Source: JBFMFR01 sp040752025 (GTDB lineage: Bacteria; Chloroflexota; Anaerolineae; Anaerolineales; UBA4823). From it: a stretch of 64,000 bases of DNA. Where the stretch lies: contig JBFMFR010000015.1 of NCBI GenBank assembly GCA_040752025.1, forward strand, positions 41,564 to 105,563. Direction: 5' to 3'. The position numbers and the translations under genes are program-made. The notes below the pieces were generated by a model. The model made no database searches and was not told the origin of the DNA. It saw only the letters and a list, made by a program, of their open reading frames with translations. Below are positions 51,955 to 60,359 of the stretch, piece after piece; the stretch's first letter is position 1, and each line of letters begins with the position of its first letter.

Positions 51955-51961
51955 AGCTGCC

Positions 51962-51990
51962 TTGCGTAAACTTTCGTTATCAGGTATCCT
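51962..51990 (+). promoter_or_regulatory. Candidate promoter of the c-di-AMP operon
   Basis: TTGCGT (51962-51967), 17 bases, TATCCT (51985-51990), 20 bases before the cyclase start. Both boxes are partial matches. Confidence 0.35.
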
Positions 51991-52009
51991 CTCCCTGGTG
52001 AAATGATCT

Positions 52010-54073
52010 ATGATTGAACAATTGACGACCTCAGTCTACCAGCTAATCTATTTATTCAACTCCCTTGCGATCAGTAACATCGTGGATATTGCGGCAGTGG
52101 GGGTGGTTTTCTTCATCGTTTTCCAGGCGCTGCACCAAACGCACACGCTGCAACTACTGCGTGGGGCGATCATCCTGGCCATCCTTGGCGCGGCATTTCT
52201 GGTCCTATTCCCGCTGAACACACTGAACTGGCTGGTGCGAGGCGCTTTACTGGCGGGGGTGATTGCGCTGCCAATTCTGTTCCAGGATGAACTGCGGCGG
52301 GTATTGGTTGGACTGGGGCAGTTCGGACGCCGCCAGGGATATGGCAGCGACTTCGAACGCTTCAAGAATGCTTTGATCGTGGCTCTGGAAAAGCTTTCCA
52401 GCCGCCAGGAGGGGGCGTTGATCGTTTTGGAAGGGCAAACATCTTTGGAAGATGTTGTGACGACGGGGATATCGATTCAGGCGGAAAAATTGACTGCCGA
52501 ACTCTTGTTAACCATCTTCCATCCAAGGACGCCTTTGCACGATGGGGCGGTGATCCTGCGCGGCAACCGGTTGGTGGCGGCTGGCTGCATCCTGCCTCTG
52601 GCAACCGAGAAAACGGGTGAGACACATTTGGGCACGCGCCATCGGGCGGCTTTGGGTCTATCTGGCAGGGTACCCGATGCGTTGGTGCTGGTCGTATCTG
52701 AAGAGACAGGGCGCATCTCTGTGGTGCAGGGTGGTGGGATCACCTGGGGCGTATCCTCGCAGGCTTTGGAGAGCTGGCTGGAGCGTTTCCGGAACCAGGT
52801 CGTCAGCCCAAGTCGATTCAACTGGCGTTGGCTGCGAGGGGGCGGCTGGGTGGCTTCTGGTTTGAACCTGTTGATGGCGCTTTGCCTGGCTGTGGTCGCC
52901 TGGGTGAGTGTGATTTATCAGACCAACCCACCCAAGCAAATCACGCTGAAAGAGGTGCCACTGGTGGTCACAGAGCCTGCCCAGGGATTGTTGTTGATGA
53001 CGAAACCACCTGAGACGATCCGGGTAAAAGTCCAGGCGCTGGAAACGCAGGTCGAGCAGTTGAGCTTATCCAGTGTACGGGCCGAGCTGCCAATCAGTTC
53101 GTTGACAGCGGGTGTGCACCAGGTGCCAGTGCAGGTGCAGTTTACTGAGCCGCGCCTGCAAGTGGTTTCAATTGACCCGGCTTTTGTGGATGTGCTTCTG
53201 GAGGCGCAACTCAGTGTTGAGATTACGCCCACGGTAAACGTTACAGATTTGGGTACGCTGCCCCTGGGTTACGCGCTGGGTGAATTGAGCCTTTCGCCTG
53301 GAACCCTGACCGTGCAGGGGCCGAAATCTCTGGTCGAAAAAGTGAAGCAGGCTCGCATCACTTTATCCGTGGAGGGCCAACGCTCAGATTTCCAGCGAGT
53401 GCTTGAGCCGGCTTTATTGGCCGAAGATGGCACTCCTATCAGCGGGGTCAGAGCTATCCCTGAAACGCTGCTGGTGACGGTGCCGATCAAACGCGCCTCG
53501 TTTTCCAGGCAGATGGCAATCCGGGCTGATCTGGATCTGAAGAGCCTGACGAAGGATTTCACGATCAAGAACGTGAGCCTGAGCCCAACGAGTGTAACGC
53601 TCTTAGGAGCGCAGAGCGACTTGAAAAGTCTGGGTGATTTCCTGTTGACGGCTCCGATTGACCTGACGGGGATCGAAGGCGAGTACGCGTTGGATGTACC
53701 GTTGATCTTGCCCGTGGATGTTTCGGCCCTGGATGAGCAGGGCGAGAGCATTACGGACATACATGTGAAGATCGTGGTAGAGCCGGTAACGGATTACCTG
53801 GTGGTCGAGAGCAAGGTGGTCTTGTTGAACGTGGCGACTTCGTTATCAGCGGTTGTAACACAGACGCGCGTATCTGTTTTGGTGATCGGCCCGCGCCCAT
53901 TGCTCGAGCAGATCCGGTTGAATCCAGATCTCTTGAGCGTAACGTTGGATTTAGAGGGGTATACGGCGGGTACTTATACCGTGCCATTTGCTTTCAAAGC
54001 GCCTGAAGGCGTGCAAGTGCAGCTATTTCCGGCGCAAATCCAGGTGGTTTTGGAAGAGCAGGCCGGGGGATAG
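52010..54073 (+). CDS. Diadenylate cyclase fused to YbbR repeats (CdaA-CdaR fusion)
   Basis: A 687-residue protein. The first 95 residues hold three membrane helices as in CdaA. The DAC catalytic domain at about 95-265 has LHDGAVI (DGA motif) and GTRHRAALGLS (RHR motif), so it should condense two ATP to c-di-AMP. After a fourth helix (LNLLMALCLAVVAWVSVIYQ, about 285-305) come four YbbR-type repeats of about 90 residues each (VPLVVTEP, VNVTDLGTLPLGY, ADLDLKSLTKDF, VVLLNVATSLSAV regions). In Firmicutes the cyclase CdaA and its regulator CdaR are separate neighbouring proteins; here they form one chain, with the YbbR part outside the membrane. Confidence 0.93.
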   Translation: MIEQLTTSVYQLIYLFNSLAISNIVDIAAVGVVFFIVFQALHQTHTLQLLRGAIILAILGAAFLVLFPLNTLNWLVRGALLAGVIALPILFQDELRRVLVGLGQFGRRQGYGSDFERFKNALIVALEKLSSRQEGALIVLEGQTSLEDVVTTGISIQAEKLTAELLLTIFHPRTPLHDGAVILRGNRLVAAGCILPLATEKTGETHLGTRHRAALGLSGRVPDALVLVVSEETGRISVVQGGGITWGVSSQALESWLERFRNQVVSPSRFNWRWLRGGGWVASGLNLLMALCLAVVAWVSVIYQTNPPKQITLKEVPLVVTEPAQGLLLMTKPPETIRVKVQALETQVEQLSLSSVRAELPISSLTAGVHQVPVQVQFTEPRLQVVSIDPAFVDVLLEAQLSVEITPTVNVTDLGTLPLGYALGELSLSPGTLTVQGPKSLVEKVKQARITLSVEGQRSDFQRVLEPALLAEDGTPISGVRAIPETLLVTVPIKRASFSRQMAIRADLDLKSLTKDFTIKNVSLSPTSVTLLGAQSDLKSLGDFLLTAPIDLTGIEGEYALDVPLILPVDVSALDEQGESITDIHVKIVVEPVTDYLVVESKVVLLNVATSLSAVVTQTRVSVLVIGPRPLLEQIRLNPDLLSVTLDLEGYTAGTYTVPFAFKAPEGVQVQLFPAQIQVVLEEQAGG

Positions 54074-54093
54074 GATTAGGGAGAGGAGGATTC

Positions 54094-55137
54094 ATGCGAG
54101 GAGTTTGTATTCCTGAAATCGAACCGATCGATGCGAAGAGATTGGAACAACTGCGCACAGCGGCTGGGAACGGCCCGGTGCTGATCTTGACGCATGATAA
54201 CCCCGACCCGGACGCCATGGCGGCTGGGAAAGCCCTGGCAACTTTATTGGAAAAAGCCTGGGGCATCGCCTGTCACCTGGTGTACCAGGGACTGGTGGCG
54301 CGAGCGGAGAACAAGGCAATGCTCAGCCTGCTTGTACCGGAATGGAAGCAAGCTGACGTGATTGCGGATATGGAGCAGTACTCGGCGATCGCCCTGGTTG
54401 ACACCCAGCCCGGGGCGGGCAACAACAGCCTGCCGGATCGGGTGCCGCCTCAGATTGTTTTCGATCACCATCACCCGGTGCGTCAAGGGTTGGATCGGGT
54501 GAAGTTCGTGGATGTGCGCCCAACTGTTGGGGCGACCGTGAGTCTGATTTACCTGTACCTGGACGCAGCAGGGATCAAGCCGGACGCGGACCTGGCGACA
54601 GCGATTTTTTATGGAATCCAGGCGGACACGCGCTCCCTGTCACGCGGCGATTCACCCACGGACCAGGCGGTTTATTTCCGTATGCTGGAAGTGATGGACC
54701 GCCAGAAACTGGTGCAAGTAGAGCAGGCGGGACTGCCGCGCGACTATTTTCGCGCTTTCAGCAAAGGTTTACAAGCTGCCCGGGTTTACGGAAAGGTCGT
54801 TACGGTATATTTGGGGGCAATGCACAGGCCGGATTTCGCGGCAGAGATAGGGGACATGTTGATCCGCATGGATGGGGTGCGAGCGGTGCTTTGCCAGGGA
54901 TATTTTCAGAAGAAGATGCAATTGTCGCTGCGCACGCGTGACCTGGAGGATGACGCTGGACTGGTGATCCAGCAGATTGTGGTAGCGCCAGGCAGAGCTG
55001 GCGGGCACGGTATGGCAGCCGGTGGACAGGTACCTTTGGTTGAAGAGCAGGCAGCAGATGAGGTGGCCGCCGATGTGGAAGCACGCTTTCTGCGCCTGAT
55101 GGGAGAAACTGGGGAAGGGGAACCCTTGTTAATGTGA
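54094..55137 (+). CDS. DHH/DHHA1 phosphoesterase (NrnA or c-di-AMP phosphodiesterase type)
   Basis: A 347-residue soluble DHH-family phosphoesterase. Metal motifs: LILTHDNPDPDAMAAG (DxD), ALVDTQPG, VFDHHHPV (DHH) and FYGIQADTRSLSRG. The DHHA1 substrate domain is at about 245-325, ending APGRAGGHGMAAGG, the GGGH-like motif. Such proteins hydrolyse nanoRNA, pAp, pApA or c-di-AMP. Placed 20 bases after the diadenylate cyclase, the natural reading is c-di-AMP or pApA turnover. GAGAGGAGG precedes the ATG. No PAS or GGDEF part of the GdpP type is present, so it is cytoplasmic. Confidence 0.92.
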   Translation: MRGVCIPEIEPIDAKRLEQLRTAAGNGPVLILTHDNPDPDAMAAGKALATLLEKAWGIACHLVYQGLVARAENKAMLSLLVPEWKQADVIADMEQYSAIALVDTQPGAGNNSLPDRVPPQIVFDHHHPVRQGLDRVKFVDVRPTVGATVSLIYLYLDAAGIKPDADLATAIFYGIQADTRSLSRGDSPTDQAVYFRMLEVMDRQKLVQVEQAGLPRDYFRAFSKGLQAARVYGKVVTVYLGAMHRPDFAAEIGDMLIRMDGVRAVLCQGYFQKKMQLSLRTRDLEDDAGLVIQQIVVAPGRAGGHGMAAGGQVPLVEEQAADEVAADVEARFLRLMGETGEGEPLLM

Positions 55138-55147
55138 CATATGTCAA

Positions 55148-55176
55148 TTGTCAAGCATCCTAAATTTTAGGATAAT
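55148..55176 (+). promoter_or_regulatory. folD promoter with a palindrome in the spacer
   Basis: TTGTCA (55148-55153), a 17-base spacer, GATAAT (55171-55176). Between them, and touching the -10, lies a perfect palindrome ATCCTAAA-T-TTTAGGAT at 55157-55173. A regulator bound there would block RNA polymerase, so it is a candidate operator. It could also be a weak hairpin. Confidence 0.6.
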
Positions 55177-55244
55177 GGTTATGATGGAAGCACCCTTCTC
55201 AGACCGCAAATAATCAAAGGATGTAAACAAATAAGGAGAGTGTC

Positions 55245-56126
55245 ATGGTAGCACAAATCATTGATGGCAAGTTGATTGCCCAGCAAGTACGTGAGGAAGT
55301 CGCTCAGGAAGTCGCCGAAATGGTGGCTGCAGGTATGCCTCGCCCGGGATTGGCAACCGTTTTGGTTGGAGAAAACCCGGCATCGAAGGTTTATGTGAGC
55401 TCGAAGCAGAAGGCCTGCGCCGAGCTAGGAATGGAATCTTTTGGTCATCAGTTGCCAGAAACTGCAACACAGAAGGAAGTAGAAGCGCTGGTGGCTGAGC
55501 TGAACGCCGACCCGCGCGTGAACGGCATCCTGGTGCAGTTGCCGCTGCCGGCTGGATTGATCGAGGAAGATGTCCTCAAAACGATCAGCCTCGAAAAGGA
55601 TGTGGACGGTTTCCACCCGATCAACATCGGCCGGCTGGCGCAAAAAGGGCGCGATCCGCTGTTCGTGCCGTGCACACCTTTCGGCTGTATCTATATGCTG
55701 GATAAGCTGAACGTCCCGCTAAAGGGCGCAAATGCTGTGGTTCTGGGGCGTTCGAATATCGTAGGCATGCCAGCGGCGCTGTTGTTGGTGCGGCGCGATG
55801 CTACGGTGACGATCTGCCATTCACGCACCAAGGATTTGCCCAGTGTCGTGCGGCAGGCGGACGTCCTGATCGCTGCGGTGGGGCGAGCGGAAATGGTGCG
55901 CGGGGATTGGGTGAAGCCGGGTGCAGTGGTCATCGATGTGGGCATTAACCGCGTCGATGCACCTGAGCGCCCGAGGGGCTATCGCCTGGTGGGCGATGTG
56001 TGCTATGACGAGGTGAAAGAGGTGGCGGGCGCAATTACACCGGTACCGGGCGGCGTAGGGCCGATGACGATTGCAATGCTGATGAAGAACACGGCGCGAG
56101 CGGCGAAGATCGCCTTCGAGAAATAA
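55245..56126 (+). CDS. folD: Methylenetetrahydrofolate dehydrogenase/cyclohydrolase FolD
   Basis: A 293-residue bifunctional enzyme that interconverts 5,10-methylene-, methenyl- and 10-formyl-tetrahydrofolate with NADP. Motifs: VYVSSKQKACAELGM (Tyr and Lys of the active site), GILVQLPLPAGL, DVDGFHPINIGRL, VLGRSNIVGMPAALLL and TPVPGGVGPMTIAML. Length is normal. AAGGAGAGTGTC is the ribosome site. A promoter with a palindrome is 70-100 bases upstream and a strong terminator follows, so it is a single-gene unit. Confidence 0.96.
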   Translation: MVAQIIDGKLIAQQVREEVAQEVAEMVAAGMPRPGLATVLVGENPASKVYVSSKQKACAELGMESFGHQLPETATQKEVEALVAELNADPRVNGILVQLPLPAGLIEEDVLKTISLEKDVDGFHPINIGRLAQKGRDPLFVPCTPFGCIYMLDKLNVPLKGANAVVLGRSNIVGMPAALLLVRRDATVTICHSRTKDLPSVVRQADVLIAAVGRAEMVRGDWVKPGAVVIDVGINRVDAPERPRGYRLVGDVCYDEVKEVAGAITPVPGGVGPMTIAMLMKNTARAAKIAFEK

Positions 56127-56182
56127 GCTCGCGGCTATGCCTGAAAGCAGAGCGTAACCCTGTAAACATTCGAACGCAAACG

Positions 56183-56222
56183 AATTCCAGGGATTCCATT
56201 CGGCAGGAATCCCTGGAATTTT
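56183..56222 (+). terminator. Terminator of folD
   Basis: A 15-bp perfect stem (56183-56197 with 56206-56220), 8-base loop, then a short TTTT run. It lies 56 bases after the folD stop. Confidence 0.85.
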
Positions 56223-56256
56223 GCTGTGTGAGAACGAAAATTCGTTCGTAGATGAC

Positions 56257-56285
56257 TTTCAAAATCGAGTAGCTTTTGGTATAAT
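56257..56285 (+). promoter_or_regulatory. Promoter of the rpmH-jag cluster
   Basis: TTTCAA (56257-56262), 17 bases, perfect TATAAT (56280-56285) with extended TGG before it. It gives about 80 bases of leader before rpmH. Confidence 0.65.
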
Positions 56286-56369
56286 CAGGGTTCGTCTGCG
56301 TCCTAGCAGACTTTTATGTGATATATCCCAAACCCGTATGGGTTTGTATCTGAATGGAGAGTAGCAAGA

Positions 56370-56546
56370 ATGCCAAAACGGACTTATCAACCCAAAATTC
56401 GACGCCGGTTGCGCGTACATGGCTTCCGAGCGCGCATGGCGACTGCGGACGGTCGTGAGGTGCTGAAGCGACGGCGGGCGAAGGGGCGCAAGCGCCTGAC
56501 GGTCGCAATGAACAACCACACTAAGAAAATCAACTGGAAGAGTTGA
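56370..56546 (+). CDS. rpmH: 50S ribosomal protein L34
   Basis: Read directly: ATG 56370 to TGA 56544-56546, 58 residues. It starts MPKRTYQPKIRRRLRVHGF and continues RARMATADGREVLKRRRAKG, then RKRLTV, the conserved L34 sequence. The C-terminal tail (AMNNHTKKINWKS) makes it about 12 residues longer than the E. coli protein. AATGGAGAGTAGCAAGA precedes the ATG. First gene of the conserved rpmH-rnpA-yidD-yidC-jag series, though no dnaA is next to it here. Confidence 0.96.
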   Translation: MPKRTYQPKIRRRLRVHGFRARMATADGREVLKRRRAKGRKRLTVAMNNHTKKINWKS

Positions 56547-56596
56547 TGCTGAAGCGTTGTTGCCAGGGCGCGTGTGCATGCGTGTAAGACCTCAGG

Positions 56597-56965
56597 GTGA
56601 AACGCAGTTTCCGCCTAGCCAGGTCAAACGATTTTCAGCGGGTGCGGCGGTTTGGAAGATCCTACGCCCACCCGCTTGTTGTGTTGGTGGCGCTACCCAA
56701 TACAATTGGACAAACGCGGTTCGGCGTGGTGGCGGGCAGGGCAGTGGGAAACGCGGTGCGACGCAATCGCGCCAAGCGCCTGCTGCGGGCAGTGTTGCAG
56801 CCTAATCTGGCTGAGATCGCACCGGGCTGGGATGTCATTTTGATCGCACGGCGCACCATGAGTGGATCGACTTATTGGCAGGTTCAAGCAGCCCTGGTAG
56901 GTCTACTCCGGCGAGCGCGCTTACTTCAAGAGCACGATGAACGTAAAGATCCAAAGCAAATATGA
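56597..56965 (+). CDS. rnpA: Ribonuclease P protein component
   Basis: A 122-residue basic protein; start GTG 56597, 50 bases after rpmH. The RNA-binding signature is intact, GRAVGNAVRRNRAKRLLR (RNR motif), with SNDFQRVRRFGRSYAHP near the start. It helps RNase P RNA cleave tRNA 5' leaders. Overlaps the yidD ATG by 4 bases (ATGA). Confidence 0.95.
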   Translation: MKRSFRLARSNDFQRVRRFGRSYAHPLVVLVALPNTIGQTRFGVVAGRAVGNAVRRNRAKRLLRAVLQPNLAEIAPGWDVILIARRTMSGSTYWQVQAALVGLLRRARLLQEHDERKDPKQI

Positions 56966-57372
56966 ACGCTAAAGAACCAACCGCTGGGATGATCCTGGCA
57001 GTGGAGACACAGGCTCAACTTGGCCCGGAAAACTTCCAAAGCACCGGGGATGCGCCTGTTATGGGAGCGCAATCTGACGAGGCAATCCTGCAGAATATTC
57101 ATCTGGATGAGATTGTCGAGCCAAGTTTGCGAGACCTGCCGCTCAAATTGGCTAACCTGCCTCGTTTTGCCCTGCTGGGCTTGATCCGCCTGTACCAGGC
57201 GACGATTTCACGCACTTTGCCGGCAGATACCTGCCGTTACTACCCGACTTGCTCGCACTACGGTTACCAGGCTATCTACCGGTACGGCGTTTTGAAGGGC
57301 GGGTTGATGGCGACCTGGCGCGTTCTGCGCTGTAACCCTTTCAGCAAGGGCGGCTATGATCCTGTTCCGTGA
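56962..57372 (+). CDS. yidD: YidD family membrane insertion efficiency factor
   Basis: A 136-residue protein. The last 70 residues are the YidD domain: LLGLIRLYQATISRTL, CRYYPTCSHYGYQAIYRYG and a final RCNPFSKGGYDPVP with the conserved Cys. The first 60 residues are an acidic extension absent from most YidD proteins (usual length about 70-85). Overlap with rnpA supports this start. It is thought to help YidC insert proteins into the membrane. Confidence 0.93.
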   Translation: MNAKEPTAGMILAVETQAQLGPENFQSTGDAPVMGAQSDEAILQNIHLDEIVEPSLRDLPLKLANLPRFALLGLIRLYQATISRTLPADTCRYYPTCSHYGYQAIYRYGVLKGGLMATWRVLRCNPFSKGGYDPVP

Positions 57373-57452
57373 ACAGCGAAATGCTGCCTGTGCTTTGAAG
57401 GGATACGAGGTGAAGAGCTCATTGTAATCTGAAAGCATTGAAAAATTGCCGA

Positions 57453-58541
57453 ATGAAAAATATCCGAATTTTCTCACTTCTTGTCGTAATTGTACTTTCA
57501 GGCAGTTTGCTGACTGCCTGTGCTGGGGGCGCATCTCTGGTGACCAGTTGGCCTGGTGCAACTTATGATGCTGAAAATCAATTGGTTTACCTGGCTTATG
57601 GACCGCAAGTTTACGCGATCAACGCGGTCAATGGGACGGAGAAATGGCGCTTCCCGAGCGAAGCGGATAACAAAATCAATTTCTATGCTGCCCCGGCGGT
57701 GGATGAGCAGCTTGTGGTGGGGGGCTACAATCACGTGTTATACGGCCTGAATCTGGATGCGGGCGCGGAGCAGTGGAGTTTCAGCGAGGCAAAGAAGCCT
57801 TTTGTGGGCGGCGCGTTGGTGGCGGGGGAGCGCATTTTTGCGCCGAATGCAGATGGCTATCTGTATGCTTTGGATAAAAGCGGCACTCTGCTGTGGCAGT
57901 TCGAAAGCCAGCGCGAGCTATGGGCGACGCCGGTGGTTGATGGGCAGAGGGTTTACCTGGCGGGTATGGATCATTCGCTTTACGCGGTGGACATCGAATC
58001 TGGGACCCAGGTGTGGAAGACCGAGGATCTGAAAGGGTCGATTGCAGGCACGCCAACGCTGAGTCCAGAAGGGGTTCTGTATGCAGGGACGTTTGGCGCG
58101 GAGATGCTGGCAGTAGACGTCAATGATGGCTCGTTACTGTGGCGTGTGCCAACATCGAGCTGGGTGTGGTCCAGCCCGGCTCTGGTGGAGGGCGTGCTTT
58201 ATTTCAGCGATCTACAGGGGACGGGTTATGCGGTGAACGCCAGTGATGGGGCCATCATCTGGCAACAGCAGCTCGAGATTGCTGCAAAGCGGGCGATCCC
58301 GGGCACACCGCTGGTGTTGGGAGATACCGTGTATTTTGCCTCGGTAAACGGCAGTCTGTTTGCAGTAGATCGACAAACTGGTAATACGCGTTGGAACAAG
58401 AGCTTTGAGGGCAAATTCTATGCCGGCCCAATTGCGGCTGGAGACTCTATTCTGCTCGCTCCTTACGGAATAGATGTTTTGCTCATGGCTGTGGATACCA
58501 ATGGCAACCAGGTGTGGGCCTTTACCCCGGCGAAGAAGTAG
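57453..58541 (+). CDS. PQQ-repeat beta-propeller lipoprotein (BamB-like)
   Basis: 362 residues from ATG 57453 (MKNIRIFSLLVVIVL); a TTG at 57438 is in frame. Lipobox LLTAC. The mature protein consists of seven or so PQQ-like blades: LVYLAYGPQVYAINAVNGTE, LYGLNLDAGAEQW, YLYALDKSGTLLWQF, HSLYAVDIESGTQVW and others. BamB is an outer-membrane assembly protein in Gram-negatives, but this genome type has no obvious outer-membrane system. The gene sits between yidD and yidC, where a link to membrane protein insertion or quality control is possible but unproven. Confidence 0.88.
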   Translation: MKNIRIFSLLVVIVLSGSLLTACAGGASLVTSWPGATYDAENQLVYLAYGPQVYAINAVNGTEKWRFPSEADNKINFYAAPAVDEQLVVGGYNHVLYGLNLDAGAEQWSFSEAKKPFVGGALVAGERIFAPNADGYLYALDKSGTLLWQFESQRELWATPVVDGQRVYLAGMDHSLYAVDIESGTQVWKTEDLKGSIAGTPTLSPEGVLYAGTFGAEMLAVDVNDGSLLWRVPTSSWVWSSPALVEGVLYFSDLQGTGYAVNASDGAIIWQQQLEIAAKRAIPGTPLVLGDTVYFASVNGSLFAVDRQTGNTRWNKSFEGKFYAGPIAAGDSILLAPYGIDVLLMAVDTNGNQVWAFTPAKK

Positions 58542-58598
58542 CGCTATGCAGCGAGCCTTCGGACACGGGTGATCTGAGTTTATTACGGAAAAGATGTT

Positions 58599-59351
58599 AT
58601 GTGGGATTTGTTGATACTCAATCCAATGATTAACTTCCTGCTGTGGATCTACAGCCTGTTGGGAAGCTTTGGGATCGCGATCATCATCTTCACGGTGGTG
58701 ATCCGAATGCTGACCTATCCACTGACGGTCCAGCAAATGAAAAGCGCACAGGCGATGCAGGATATGCAAAAATCTAAAGAATGGCTGGAACTGGCCAAGA
58801 AATACAAGGATGATAAGCAAAAGCTGCAACAAGCTCAGGCGAAATATTTCCAGGAAAAAGGGGTCAACCCGCTGGGCTCGTGCCTGCCGATGTTGATCCA
58901 ACTGCCGGTGATCTTCGGTCTGTACCAGGCGATCATCCAGGTGTTGGGCTCTACGCCTTTGCAAATGGTCGACCTTTCCAACCATGTGTACCCTTTCATC
59001 AAGATTGCCCAATTGCTGCCGATCAATAATCGTTTCTTGTGGATGGATTTGGGACAGCCCGAACGCCTGACCGTATTCGGCTTTGGCATCCCAATCTTGG
59101 CGATTGTTGTGGTGGTGACGACCTATATGCAATCGAAGTTGATGACCCCAGCAGCGCAGCCTGGAGACCAGAGCGCTCAAATGACCAAGGCGATGAACCT
59201 GTATATGCCATTGTTCATGGGCTACCTGGCTTTGACGTTGGCCTCGGGCTTATCGCTGTATTTTGTAGTGACCAACCTGGTTTCGATTTTGCAGTATGCG
59301 GCGATGGGAAAACTGAACTGGCAATCGCTGTTGCCAGCCCGGAAAGCGTGA
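58599..59351 (+). CDS. yidC: Membrane protein insertase YidC
   Basis: A 250-residue YidC/Oxa1 protein of the short type without the large periplasmic domain. Features: LGSFGIAIIIFTVVIRMLTYPLT with the groove Arg, KYFQEKGVNPLGSCLPMLIQLPV (the coil/loop before helix 3), then two more helices (IPILAIVVVVTTYMQSKLM and GLSLYFVVTNLVSILQYAAM). No lipobox is obvious. Precedes jag by 17 bases, the normal arrangement. Confidence 0.95.
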   Translation: MWDLLILNPMINFLLWIYSLLGSFGIAIIIFTVVIRMLTYPLTVQQMKSAQAMQDMQKSKEWLELAKKYKDDKQKLQQAQAKYFQEKGVNPLGSCLPMLIQLPVIFGLYQAIIQVLGSTPLQMVDLSNHVYPFIKIAQLLPINNRFLWMDLGQPERLTVFGFGIPILAIVVVVTTYMQSKLMTPAAQPGDQSAQMTKAMNLYMPLFMGYLALTLASGLSLYFVVTNLVSILQYAAMGKLNWQSLLPARKA

Positions 59352-59368
59352 GCACGGGGTAAAGGATT

Positions 59369-60199
59369 ATGGAAAAACGTACCAGCTTAGAGATTATTGC
59401 GCCGAGCGTCGAAGAGGCAGTCGAAAGAGGGCTGGCCGACCTGGGATTACCGGAAGATGCGGTTGAAGTCGAAGTATTGGATATGGGGAGCCGCGGACTG
59501 TTCGGGTTGGGCTCGCGCCAGGCGCGCGTGCGCCTGACGATCAAGACCGCAGGCGAAGAGGAAATCCAGCCAACTGCGAGCCCAAGAGAGGCGATCCGGC
59601 CAGAGAAATCAGAGCGCGAGACCGTTGGAGCAGAGCCTGAAGCGGAAATCGCCGAGGAAGAAGAGCCCGAAGCTCTCGAGGCTGAAGCGGATGAGGCGCA
59701 GGTTGAAGAGGAAGATGAGTCTGAGCAAGATGACCTGGCGCTGGATGTGGCGCGTGAGACGGTGGAGGAACTGCTGGGGCAGATGAAGGTGCGCGCCCAG
59801 GTGACATCCAGTTATGGCGAGCCGGAAGATGCCCGCAGTAAAACGCCTCTGCTGGTGGATGTGCGCGGCTCGGACCTGAGCATCCTGATCGGGCCGCGGG
59901 CTGAAACGCTGGATGCGTTGCAGTATATCGCCAGCCTGATCGTGGGTAAGGAACTGGGGCGATCGGTGCCGCTGGTGGTCGACGTGGAAGGATTCCGACA
60001 GCGACGCGCCCAGCAACTCCGCCAGCTTGCACAACGGATGGCTGACCAGGCTGTGAAGACGGGCCGGCGGCAGACGCTGGAGCCGATGCCAGCCAACGAG
60101 CGCCGCCTGGTGCACATCGAGTTGCGCAATAACCCGGATGTGACCACCGAGAGCGTGGGCGAGGACCCGAAACGTAAGGTGACAATCATCCCGAAATAA
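59369..60199 (+). CDS. jag: Jag/KhpB RNA-binding protein
   Basis: A 276-residue protein. The Jag-N domain at 1-55 has SLEIIAPSVEEAVERGLADL and DMGSRGLFGLGSRQARVRL. An acidic linker of about 80 residues (EAEIAEEEEPEALEAEADEA) follows. The KH domain includes LSILIGPRAETLDALQYIAS and the R3H domain has the RxxxH-type sequence RRQTLEPMPANERRLVHIEL. It binds RNA and pairs with KhpA in other bacteria to control cell-wall-related genes. Confidence 0.94.
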   Translation: MEKRTSLEIIAPSVEEAVERGLADLGLPEDAVEVEVLDMGSRGLFGLGSRQARVRLTIKTAGEEEIQPTASPREAIRPEKSERETVGAEPEAEIAEEEEPEALEAEADEAQVEEEDESEQDDLALDVARETVEELLGQMKVRAQVTSSYGEPEDARSKTPLLVDVRGSDLSILIGPRAETLDALQYIASLIVGKELGRSVPLVVDVEGFRQRRAQQLRQLAQRMADQAVKTGRRQTLEPMPANERRLVHIELRNNPDVTTESVGEDPKRKVTIIPK

Positions 60200-60219
60200 G
60201 GTTTCGAGCGCAGTAAAGC

Positions 60220-60248
60220 TTGACCCTTATCCAATGCAGTGGTAAAAT
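60220..60248 (+). promoter_or_regulatory. Promoter of tRNA-Glu
   Basis: TTGACC (60220-60225), 17 bases, TAAAAT (60243-60248) with extended TGG. The tRNA starts 30 bases later. Confidence 0.8.
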
Positions 60249-60277
60249 CCCGTCGCTTGATGGAGAACACCGTAATT

Positions 60278-60350
60278 GCCCCCATCGTCTAGGGGACTAG
60301 GACGCAGCCCTTTCAAGGCTAAAACCAGAGTTCGAATCTCTGTGGGGGCA
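60278..60350 (+). tRNA. tRNA-Glu (anticodon TTC)
   Basis: A 73-base cloverleaf. Acceptor arm GCCCCCA (60278-60284) pairs with TGGGGGC (60343-60349), discriminator A. The anticodon loop CTTTCAA (60310-60316) gives TTC. The T arm is CAGAG-TTCGAAT-CTCTG (60326-60342). The last pair of the anticodon stem is C-A. CCA is not encoded. Confidence 0.95.
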
Positions 60351-60359
60351 CTTGGCTCG

